Of a DNA stretch of 64,000 nt, positions 10,080-16,804 are shown in pieces. Source of the stretch: Streptomyces sp. 1331.2 (GTDB taxonomy: Bacteria; Actinomycetota; Actinomycetes; Streptomycetales; Streptomycetaceae). The stretch spans positions 5,077,001 to 5,141,000 of the forward strand of contig NZ_OBMJ01000001.1 in the NCBI RefSeq assembly GCF_900199205.1, written 5' to 3'. The notes below the pieces were generated by a model. The model was not told where the DNA came from. It made no database searches and saw only the letters and a program-made list of their open reading frames with translations. The position numbers and the translations under genes were made by a program. Each line of letters opens with the position of its first letter. Within the stretch, counting starts at the first letter, position 1.

Positions 10080-11060
10080 ATGGGCCGCCACGGGGTGACG
10101 CTCCCGCTGCGCGGCGTCCCCCTGGACCGGCACCGCGCACTGGTCGAGGAACTGCCCGACCTGGGCTACACCGACGTGTGGACCGGGGAGGCGGCGGGCT
10201 ACGACGGGTTCACCCCGCTGGCGCTCGCGGCCGCCTGGGCGCCCGCGCTGCGACTGGGCACCGGCGTCGTCCCGGTGCAGACCCGAGGGCCGGCGCTGCT
10301 CGCGATGACCGTCGCCACGCTGGCCGAGGCCGCGCCCGGCCGGGTGGTGGTGGGCGTCGGCTCCTCCGGCCCGCCGTTCGTTACCCGGATCAACGGGATC
10401 CCGTTCGAGCATCCGTACCGGCACGTGCGCGACACCGTGCGCTTCCTGAAGCAGGCGCTGGCCGGGCGGACGGTGCGGGGCGACTTCGACTCCTTCACCA
10501 TCGAGCAGTACACCCCGGCGCTGCGGCCGGACCCGGTGCCGCCGGTGATGATGGGCGCGCTCGGCCCGCAGATGCTGCGACTGGCCGGGCGGGAGGCGGA
10601 TGGCCTGGTGACCAACTTCCTGGCGGTGGAGGACGTCCCGCGGGTGCGGGCCGCGATGGGCGGGCCCGGCCGGGACAAGGAGGTGGTGGCCCGGCTGTTC
10701 GTCTGCCCCACCAAGGACCGCGACCACGCCCGCCGGCAGGGGCGGCAGTTGCTCGGGCCGATCCTCAACGCCCGGACGTACGGAGGCTTCCACGACTGGC
10801 TGGGCCGCGGGGAGGAGCTGGCGGCCTCGCACGCGGCGTGGGCGGCGGGCGACTTCCACGGCGCGCTCGCGGCGGTGCCCGACCACCTGGTCGACGCGCT
10901 GCTGATCCACGGCTCCCCGCAGGAGTGCCGGGAACGGGTGGCGGAGTTCGTGGCGGCGGGGGTGGACACGCCGCTGCTGGCGGTGCTCCCGGTGCCGGAC
11001 TTCGGCGCCGGACCGGACGGGTTGCGCGACACGCTGCGGGCCCTGGCCCCGCAGACGTGA
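10080..11060 (+). CDS. LLM-class (F420-dependent) oxidoreductase
   Basis: Luciferase-like TIM-barrel oxidoreductase of 326 residues. Actinobacterial members of this class usually use coenzyme F420. Visible family features: LGYTDVWTGEAAGYDGFTPL near residue 25, RLGTGVVPVQTRGPALLAM near 57 and PGRVVVGVGSSGP near 83. The start is ATG 10080, with GGGAGG six bases upstream; the frame is open back to 9975 but that extension has no family resemblance. It is transcribed away from the ArsR gene. The substrate is unknown. Confidence 0.88.
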   Translation: MGRHGVTLPLRGVPLDRHRALVEELPDLGYTDVWTGEAAGYDGFTPLALAAAWAPALRLGTGVVPVQTRGPALLAMTVATLAEAAPGRVVVGVGSSGPPFVTRINGIPFEHPYRHVRDTVRFLKQALAGRTVRGDFDSFTIEQYTPALRPDPVPPVMMGALGPQMLRLAGREADGLVTNFLAVEDVPRVRAAMGGPGRDKEVVARLFVCPTKDRDHARRQGRQLLGPILNARTYGGFHDWLGRGEELAASHAAWAAGDFHGALAAVPDHLVDALLIHGSPQECRERVAEFVAAGVDTPLLAVLPVPDFGAGPDGLRDTLRALAPQT

Positions 11061-11083
11061 CGCCGCACCGGGCGGGCGGTGGG

Positions 11084-11794
11084 TCAGCCGGCCGCCCGGT
11101 GTCCCGACCGGGCGTAGACCATCGCCTGGGCCCGGCTGCGCACCCGCAACTTGCCGAGCACGTTGGACACGTGGAACTTGACGGTCTTCTCGCTGAGGTG
11201 GAGCTCGGCGGCCATTTCCGCGTTGGACAGGCCGCCCGCGATCAGGGTGAGCACCTCCTGTTCGCGGGGTGTGAGCAGGTGGAGCAGCGGGGGCGTGTGC
11301 AGTGGCGGGCCGGGCAGCCGGCGGGCCATCGCGGTGACCACCTCGGCCGTGATGGACGGGGAGATCAGCGCGTTCCCGGCGGCGACCGCCCGTACCGCGT
11401 GCACCATGTCGGCCTCCGGGCCGTCGCGCAGGATCAGGCCGCGGGCGCCGGCTCTGAGGTAGTCGAGCATGCGGTCCGGGTCGCCCGGGCGGACCAGCAG
11501 GATCGTGCCGGGCTGCCCGGTGCCCCGGGTGTCGGTGAGCTTCTTGACCTCGCAGGCGTTCTCCATGCCGGGCATGTCGGCGTCGACGATGACCACGTCC
11601 GGCCGTTTGGCTGCGCAGACCTGGGCGATCCTGGCGGTGCCGGCCGGCTCGGTGAGCGGCTGCAGCCCGGGTGCGCGCTGCAGGATGGTGCGCAGCCCGG
11701 TGCGCAGTAACGGCGAGGCCGCACAGATCAGCACCCGTACGGTCGGGCCGGCCAAGTCGGTGGGGCCGTTGGGGCGGTAGAGGGACAGGCTCAT
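11084..11794 (-). CDS. Orphan LuxR-type response regulator with degenerate receiver
   Basis: An N-terminal receiver domain (about residues 18-140) plus a C-terminal LuxR helix-turn-helix (LTPREQEVLTLIAGGLSNAEMAAELHLSEKTVKFHVSNVLGKLRVRSRAQ in three overlapping motifs), 236 residues in all. The acidic pair that binds Mg in true receivers is replaced (VRVLICAASP), and the conserved Lys is Arg (LILRDGP), although the Asp of DADMPGM remains. Phosphorelay control is therefore doubtful, and no histidine kinase lies nearby. ATG 11794 is preceded by AAGGAGA, deciding the start over the longer frame from 11839. Confidence 0.88.
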   Translation of the reverse strand: MSLSLYRPNGPTDLAGPTVRVLICAASPLLRTGLRTILQRAPGLQPLTEPAGTARIAQVCAAKRPDVVIVDADMPGMENACEVKKLTDTRGTGQPGTILLVRPGDPDRMLDYLRAGARGLILRDGPEADMVHAVRAVAAGNALISPSITAEVVTAMARRLPGPPLHTPPLLHLLTPREQEVLTLIAGGLSNAEMAAELHLSEKTVKFHVSNVLGKLRVRSRAQAMVYARSGHRAAG

Positions 11795-12118
11795 GTTCGT
11801 TCTCCTTGCCGTCGAGGTTCCGGGGCCCCGGGCGGCCACCGGGCGCAGCGCGGTCAGGACACCGGCGGGGTGCGTGGGGGCACCGTCGCGGGGTGGAACC
11901 GTGATGATGAGAGGAGATCTCTTTCCGGCGTCACGTCAGTGTGCGGACGCGGAGGGGGAGTTCAGGGGCAACAGCGGCCGTGGCCGGTCGCGCGGTCGGA
12001 AGTCGCCTCGGCGGCAAGGCCGTTGACTCGACATTCCCGGAACATGGTGGCCATCCTAGGGAGCCGTTCGAGCGGTGGTCAAGGATGTTCGGGCCCGTCC
12101 GGAGCCCTCCGGGACCGC
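11795..12118. other. Intergenic region upstream of the LuxR regulator
   Basis: About 324 bases between two minus-strand genes. It contains GAGATCTC near 11911 and an AT-richer patch near 12020-12100. No gene on either strand has a credible start and codon bias. It likely carries the LuxR gene's promoter. Confidence 0.4.
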
Positions 12119-12772
12119 CTACCAGGTGTCCCAGTGGGCGATCCGGTCGGTCTCGACCCGGGGGCCGGGGCGGAAGTCGGTGCCGATGGTGTGGGCCAGC
12201 GGGATCAGGGCGGCCTGCAGGACGGTCTCGTAGGGGATGCCGAGGATCTGTGCGGCCTCGCGCTCGTAGTGCAGGTGCGGAGTGGTCCAGGCGGTGCCGA
12301 GACCGCGGGAGCGGGCGGCGAGCATGAACTGCCAGGTGGCCGGGATGATCGAGCCCCAGGTGTTGGCCTGGCCGACGAAGGAGTCGACCTCGTGCCGGCC
12401 CTCGATCCGGACGCACGGGATCACCAGGACGGGGACCTCGTGCAGGTGGTCGAAGAGGTGCTGGGCGCTCTCGGCCAGGCGCAGCCGGCGCAGCTGGTCG
12501 CCGACGGTGCGGTCGACGCCGGTGCCGACCGTCTGCTGGCGCGGGCGGACCAGGCCGAGCCGGTAGAGGTCGGCGAGGGCGGAGCGCTTGGCCGGGTCGG
12601 TGACGATCACGAAGTCCCAGCGCTGGCGGTTGCGCCCGGTGGGGGCCTGGGTGGCCAGGGTCAGGCACTCCTCGATCAGCTTGCGCTCCACCGGGCGGGT
12701 GAGGTCCAGCCGCTTGCGCACCGCCCGGGTGGTGGTGAGGAGTTCGTCGATGGAAAGCGCGAGGGGAGACAT
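12119..12772 (-). CDS. Nitroreductase-family FMN oxidoreductase
   Basis: Nitroreductase-fold flavoenzyme of 217 residues. The N-terminal FMN-phosphate motif TTTRAVRKRLDLTRPVE is near residue 13 and is followed by CLTLATQAPTGRNRQRWDFV. The C-terminal part LGIPYETVLQAALIPLAHTIG corresponds to the second FMN-contact segment. Such enzymes use NAD(P)H to reduce nitro, quinone or enone groups; this substrate is unknown. ATG 12772, with GGAG nine bases upstream, is preferred over the upstream ATG at 12814. It is divergent from the serine hydrolase at 12994, and four TTCGAA boxes lie between them. Confidence 0.87.
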   Translation of the reverse strand: MSPLALSIDELLTTTRAVRKRLDLTRPVERKLIEECLTLATQAPTGRNRQRWDFVIVTDPAKRSALADLYRLGLVRPRQQTVGTGVDRTVGDQLRRLRLAESAQHLFDHLHEVPVLVIPCVRIEGRHEVDSFVGQANTWGSIIPATWQFMLAARSRGLGTAWTTPHLHYEREAAQILGIPYETVLQAALIPLAHTIGTDFRPGPRVETDRIAHWDTW

Positions 12773-12854
12773 GGGCGCCAGCTCCGGTCGGGTCGGGTCG
12801 GGGTGCGGATCCATCGCCCGCGAATGCGTACTCGACTGGCCAGCCTAGTAATGG

Positions 12855-12959
12855 TTCGAAACTTGCGCAATATTCGAAGTGGCGAGCCTGCTTCTCAAGT
12901 CCCGCTCTTGTGTGCGGAGTTGATTCTTCCTATGCTTCCAACAACTTCGAACATTCGAA
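12855..12959. promoter_or_regulatory. Cluster of four TTCGAA palindromes in a divergent promoter region
   Basis: TTCGAA occurs at 12855, 12873, 12946 and 12954 within 105 bases between the divergent nitroreductase and serine hydrolase genes. This AT-rich palindrome should be rare at >70% GC. The two pairs (18 and 8 bases apart) look like operator halves. The same hexamer sits in the ArsR promoter at 9967. Confidence 0.55.
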
Positions 12960-12993
12960 ACATGACGAGTGCGGTCGACCGCGAGAGGACGCC

Positions 12994-14235
12994 ATGTCGC
13001 AGATCAAAGTCGAAGTCGAACCGGCCGAGGTCGGGCTGGACCCCGAACGGCTGCGCAGGATCGACGAGTACCTCCGGGCCTTCGTGGACGACGGCCGGCT
13101 GCCCGGTTGGCAGCTCGCCGTGACCCGCGGCGGGAAGGTCGCCCACCTCGCCGCGTACGGGCACCGCGACGTCGAGAAGGGCCTGCCGCAGACCGCGGAC
13201 ACCATCTACCGGTCGTGGTCGATGACCAAGCCGGTCACCTCGGTGGCCGCGCTGGTCCTGCTGGAGGAGGGCGCGATCGGTCTGCAGGACCCGGTCTCCC
13301 GCTACCTGCCGGAGTTCGCCGACGTCCGGGTCTACCAGCGCGGACCGGCCTCCCGGCCGGTCACCGTGCCCGCCGCCGAGCCGATCCGGATCGTCCACCT
13401 GCTCACCCACACCTCCGGGCTCACGTACGGCTTCCACCGGGCCCATCCGGTGGACGAGATCTACACCGCCAACGGCTTCGAGTGGACCACCGCCCCCGGG
13501 CTCGACCTCGCCCAGTGCGTGGCGAAGTGGGCCTCCTTCCCGCTGCTCTTCGAACCGGGCACCGCCTGGAACTACGGCGCCTCCAGCGACGTGCTCGGGC
13601 GGGTGATCGAGGTCGCCTCCGGCCGGCGGCTGGACGAGTTCCTGGCCGAGCGCGTGCTCGGCCCGCTCGGCATGGCGGACACCGGCTTCCACGTCCCCGC
13701 GGACAAGGCCGACCGGCTGGCCGGCTTCTACGTCGTCAACCCCGCGAACGGCAAGGCGGTGCGCAACGACGCCTTCGGCGGCGACGTGCTGCACGAGCCC
13801 GTCTGCCTCTCCGGCAGCTCCGGGCTGGTCACCACGCTCGCCGACTACCACCGGTTCAGCCAGATGCTGCTCGGCGAGGGCGAGTACCAGGGCGTACGGG
13901 TGCTCGGACGGCACACCGTGCGCCACGCGCTGCGCAACCACCTGCCCGGCGGCGGGGACCTGAAGAGCGTCGGGCGGCCCGTCTTCGCCGAGATGCCCAC
14001 CGCCGGGGTCGGCTTCGGGCTCGGCTTCGCGGTGGTGCAGGACCCGGCCGCTGCCGGGGTGCCGGCCAGCGTGGGGGAGTACGGGTGGCACAGCGCCGCG
14101 TCCACCATCTTCTGGGTGGACCCGGTGGAGCGGCTGACGGTGCTGTTCCTGACCCAGCTGATGCCCTCCAGTGCCCATCAACTGCACGGGCGGCTGCGGC
14201 AGTTGGTCAACCAGGCGCTGGTGGACCGACGGTAA
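12994..14235 (+). CDS. Class C beta-lactamase-related serine hydrolase
   Basis: Penicillin-binding/esterase-type serine hydrolase of 413 residues (beta-lactamase class C fold). The nucleophile motif is Ser-Met-Thr-Lys in YRSWSMTKPVTS near residue 75; the second motif is Tyr-Gly-Ala in WNYGASSDVLG near 190; the third region is YGWHSAAST near 365. There is no signal peptide, so it is probably cytoplasmic, and an esterase or amidase role is more likely than antibiotic resistance. ATG 12994 follows GAGAGGA. An in-frame start at 12910 would place coding sequence over the TTCGAA boxes, so I rejected it. Confidence 0.88.
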   Translation: MSQIKVEVEPAEVGLDPERLRRIDEYLRAFVDDGRLPGWQLAVTRGGKVAHLAAYGHRDVEKGLPQTADTIYRSWSMTKPVTSVAALVLLEEGAIGLQDPVSRYLPEFADVRVYQRGPASRPVTVPAAEPIRIVHLLTHTSGLTYGFHRAHPVDEIYTANGFEWTTAPGLDLAQCVAKWASFPLLFEPGTAWNYGASSDVLGRVIEVASGRRLDEFLAERVLGPLGMADTGFHVPADKADRLAGFYVVNPANGKAVRNDAFGGDVLHEPVCLSGSSGLVTTLADYHRFSQMLLGEGEYQGVRVLGRHTVRHALRNHLPGGGDLKSVGRPVFAEMPTAGVGFGLGFAVVQDPAAAGVPASVGEYGWHSAASTIFWVDPVERLTVLFLTQLMPSSAHQLHGRLRQLVNQALVDRR

Positions 14236-14330
14236 CCGGCAGCGGTGGCGGCGGGGGGCCGGCCGGCGTCGGTGCGCCGACGGGCACCGGGGGGCCGAGG
14301 CGCGCAGGTGGGCCGGCCGCGGGCCCGGGT

Positions 14331-14837
14331 TCACCCGGTGGGCTGGACGGCGAGGATCTTGCGGGTCAGCCGGGTCAGCGTCGCCCGCTCCTCCGGGGTG
14401 AGCGCGGCGAAGACCCGGTCCATCAGCGGGGCGATGCCCGCCTCCGCCTCGGCCAGCGCCCTCGATCCGGCCTCCGTCATGGTGACGGCGTAGGCGCGGC
14501 GGTCGCGCGGGTGGCGCTCGCGGACGACCAGCCCGGAGTTCTCCAGGCCGTCGATGCAGCCGACCATGACGCTGCGGTCGATCCGCAGCTGTTCGCTCAA
14601 TTCCTGCTGGGAGCAGGCGCCGACCGCGTCCAGCATCTTCAGCACCAGGTGCTGGGCCACCGTCAGCCGGGCGTCGGTCAGCTCCTCGTCGATCGCCCGG
14701 GCGACCACCGTGGTGGCCCGGCAGAGCGCGATGTCGGGGCGCTCCCGGGTGAGCGTCGCGAAGTACTTCCGGCGCTCGCCGTCGTCCTCCGTCCGGCTCG
14801 GCGAGGCGAGGCGGGGCGTCCGCGGGGCGGTGGCCAT
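14331..14837 (-). CDS. MarR-family transcriptional regulator
   Basis: A 168-residue winged-helix dimer of the MarR family. The DNA-binding part reads LTVAQHLVLKMLDAVGACSQQEL, SEQLRIDRSVMVGCIDGLENSGLV and the wing VRERHPRDRRAYAVTMTEAG, followed by the C-terminal dimerisation helix. ATG 14837 has AGGAGAT seven bases upstream. It is divergent from the cyclase gene with 87 bases between. The motif in that gap recurs before the MFS exporter 11 kb away, making it a good candidate for the pathway regulator, relieved by an aromatic ligand as is usual for the family. Confidence 0.92.
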   Translation of the reverse strand: MATAPRTPRLASPSRTEDDGERRKYFATLTRERPDIALCRATTVVARAIDEELTDARLTVAQHLVLKMLDAVGACSQQELSEQLRIDRSVMVGCIDGLENSGLVVRERHPRDRRAYAVTMTEAGSRALAEAEAGIAPLMDRVFAALTPEERATLTRLTRKILAVQPTG

Positions 14838-14881
14838 CGGATCTCCTTCTGCGGGCGGGGCCACCAGCATAACGCGTTCAG

Positions 14882-14902
14882 GAGATTGTTTTCCGATAGA
14901 TG
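14882..14902 (+). promoter_or_regulatory. Candidate MarR operator, copy 1
   Basis: GAGATTGTTT followed by TAGATG at the end of a 21-base block. It matches 18 of 21 positions with 26242-26262 upstream of the MFS exporter. It lies 23 bases before the cyclase ATG and 45 bases from the MarR start, where it could control both. Confidence 0.6.
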
Positions 14903-14924
14903 TTCTCCAAGGAAGGGGAATCCC

Positions 14925-15737
14925 ATGTGCTCACCCGAGACGGTGGCCGGCGCCACCGCGCACAGCGCCCACCTCGCCACCGCAGAACCGGCCGTGGAGG
15001 TCTCGGCGCCGATCCGGGCCAGAACCCCCGTCGCGCTGCCGGGCGGGGCCGTCCGCGACCTCACCCACGTGGTCGGACCGGACTGGCCGGTGTTCGAGCT
15101 GTACGTCAAACCGATGGAGATCAAGCGGCTCGCCAACCTCGCCGAGCACGAGTACAACGCCTTCGAACTCACCTACAACGAGCACATCGGCACCCACCTC
15201 GACGCGCCCTCGCACTTCGACGACAACGGCCTCGCCACCCACCAGATCCCGGCCGACACCCTGGTCGCCCCGCTGGCCGTGGTCCGGATCGGCGAGCGCG
15301 CCGCCCGGGACAACGTCACCGAGCTGACCGTCGACGACCTGCTGAGGTGGGAGAGCCGCAACGGGCGGATCCCCGACGGCGCGCTGCTCGCGGTCGACAA
15401 CGACTGGGCGCACCGGATCCACACCCCCGGCGCCTTCCTCAACCTCGACCCCGCGGAAGGGCTCTACCGCTTCCCCGGCATCTCGGTGGAGGCCGCGCAG
15501 TTCCTGGTGACCGAGCGCTCCGTCGTCGGCGTCGGCACCGACTCGATCAGCCTCGACCCCGGCACCCGGCCCGCCGACCCGGACACCCACCGGGTGCTGC
15601 TGCCCGCCGGCAAGTACGCCATCGAATGCCTCGCCGGGCTCGACACCGTGCCCGACCTCGGCGCCGTCGCCGTGGTCGGCGCGCCCAAGCACCTCGGCGG
15701 GACCGGCGGCCCGGTCCGCGTCCTCGCCTTCGTCTGA
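14925..15737 (+). CDS. Cyclase-family (kynurenine formamidase-like) metal-dependent hydrolase
   Basis: Member of the cyclase/KynB-like fold family (PF04199), 270 residues. The metal-site signature NEHIGTHLDAPSHF (H-G-T-H-x-D-x-P) is near residue 85, with further conserved IPDGALLAVDNDW, VGVGTDSISLDPG near 205 and a terminal GTGGPVRVLAF. Family members hydrolyse formylkynurenine, lactams or imides, or act on aromatic compounds; the substrate here is unknown. ATG 14925 with GGAAGGGG upstream. It is divergent from the MarR gene and leads a two-gene unit with the methyltransferase. Confidence 0.88.
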   Translation: MCSPETVAGATAHSAHLATAEPAVEVSAPIRARTPVALPGGAVRDLTHVVGPDWPVFELYVKPMEIKRLANLAEHEYNAFELTYNEHIGTHLDAPSHFDDNGLATHQIPADTLVAPLAVVRIGERAARDNVTELTVDDLLRWESRNGRIPDGALLAVDNDWAHRIHTPGAFLNLDPAEGLYRFPGISVEAAQFLVTERSVVGVGTDSISLDPGTRPADPDTHRVLLPAGKYAIECLAGLDTVPDLGAVAVVGAPKHLGGTGGPVRVLAFV

Positions 15738-15845
15738 ACCACCCCCGAAACCACTCCCGAAGGCCCCCGCCGCCCGTCGTACGGCCCGTGGAGCCCGCAC
15801 GACCCCGTCAACCCGCACGCCCGACCGCGATCACAGGAGAAACCC

Positions 15846-16685
15846 ATGACCGTACAGACCGGCTCGGAGTCCGTCTTCGCCGGGGCCAGCGGCGAACGCT
15901 GGCAGTGGAACGAGGAGCGCTACCGCGACGGGGTGTTCAGCCACGCCGTCGGCACCGAACTGCACCGGCTGCGCCTGCTGGAGTCCGTCCTGGACGAGCA
16001 CACCCGGGCCCGCTTCCGGGCGCTCGGCCTGCGCGCCGGGCACCGGGTGCTGGAGGTCGGCGGGGGCGGCGGCTCCGTCGCCCGCTGGCTGGCCGGGCAG
16101 GGCGCCGAGGTGACGGTGACCGACCTCGACACCACCTTCCTGGACGAACTCGCCGCCGACGGCGTGCGGGTGCTGCGCCACGACGTCTACACCGACGACT
16201 TCCCGCCCGCCTCCTTCGACTTCATCCACGCCCGGTACGTGGTGATCCACCTGCCCGACCCGGAGAAGGCCGTCGAGCGGCTGGCCGGCTGGCTGGCGCC
16301 CGGCGGGACGCTGGTGCTGGAGGAGCCGGCGTTCTTCCCGATCAAGGACTCCCCGCACCCCGGCTACCGGACCGTGCTGCGGGCCTTCCGCCGCCACCTG
16401 GAGACCGCGGTGGGCACCGACACCGAGTGGGCGCGCAGCCTGCCGGTGCCGCTGGAGGGCAAGGGACTGACCGGCCTCGGCCACGACGCGCGCTTCCAGC
16501 TGGTCACCGGCGGGGACGACGAGGCCGAGTGGTGGCGGCTCACCCTGGAGCAGACCCGGCCGGCGGTGGTGGCCGCCGGGCTCGCCACGGACGAGGACTT
16601 CGAGGCGGCGTACCGGGAGCTCGCCGACCCGGAGTTCCGGGACCTGTCGCTCGCCGTGTTCACCGCCTGGGGGACGCGGGCCTGA
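15846..16685 (+). CDS. SAM-dependent class I methyltransferase
   Basis: Rossmann-fold methyltransferase of 279 residues. The SAM-binding motif I is RVLEVGGGGGSVARWLA near residue 63, motif II is VTVTDLDTTFLDEL, and FDFIHARYVVIHLPDPEKAV near 130 corresponds to motifs IV/V. It is 108 bases downstream of the cyclase with AGGAG before its ATG, so probably one transcript. The acceptor atom cannot be read from sequence. The C-terminal half is typical of small-molecule methyltransferases. Confidence 0.9.
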   Translation: MTVQTGSESVFAGASGERWQWNEERYRDGVFSHAVGTELHRLRLLESVLDEHTRARFRALGLRAGHRVLEVGGGGGSVARWLAGQGAEVTVTDLDTTFLDELAADGVRVLRHDVYTDDFPPASFDFIHARYVVIHLPDPEKAVERLAGWLAPGGTLVLEEPAFFPIKDSPHPGYRTVLRAFRRHLETAVGTDTEWARSLPVPLEGKGLTGLGHDARFQLVTGGDDEAEWWRLTLEQTRPAVVAAGLATDEDFEAAYRELADPEFRDLSLAVFTAWGTRA

Positions 16686-16701
16686 ACCGAGCCGGAACGG
16701 G

Positions 16702-16741
16702 GCGCCGCCCGTACCCCCGGAGGACGGGGTACGGGCGGCGC
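16702..16741. terminator. Bidirectional hairpin terminator
   Basis: Sixteen-base perfect stem GCGCCGCCCGTACCCC / GGGGTACGGGCGGCGC with an eight-base loop, between the convergent methyltransferase and asparagine-synthase-like genes. Confidence 0.85.
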
Positions 16742-16768
16742 TGTCGTGGGTGCGGGGCGCGTGGGTGC

Positions 16769-16800
16769 GGGGGTTGCGGGGCGCGGGGGTTGCGGGGCGC
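16769..16800. repeat. Two tandem copies of a 16-base G-rich unit
   Basis: GGGGGTTGCGGGGCGC occurs at 16769-16784 and again at 16785-16800, just past the stop of the asparagine-synthase-like gene. No function is apparent. Confidence 0.7.
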
Positions 16801-16804
16801 GGGG

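Noticed and set aside
12994..14235. Antibiotic-resistance class C beta-lactamase
   Set aside because: SMTK and YGA motifs match esterase-like relatives, and there is no signal peptide for export.
12969..15737. 922-residue open frame on the plus strand
   Set aside because: Only its last 270 residues (cyclase) are coding; the rest is a shadow of the serine hydrolase and of the opposite MarR gene.
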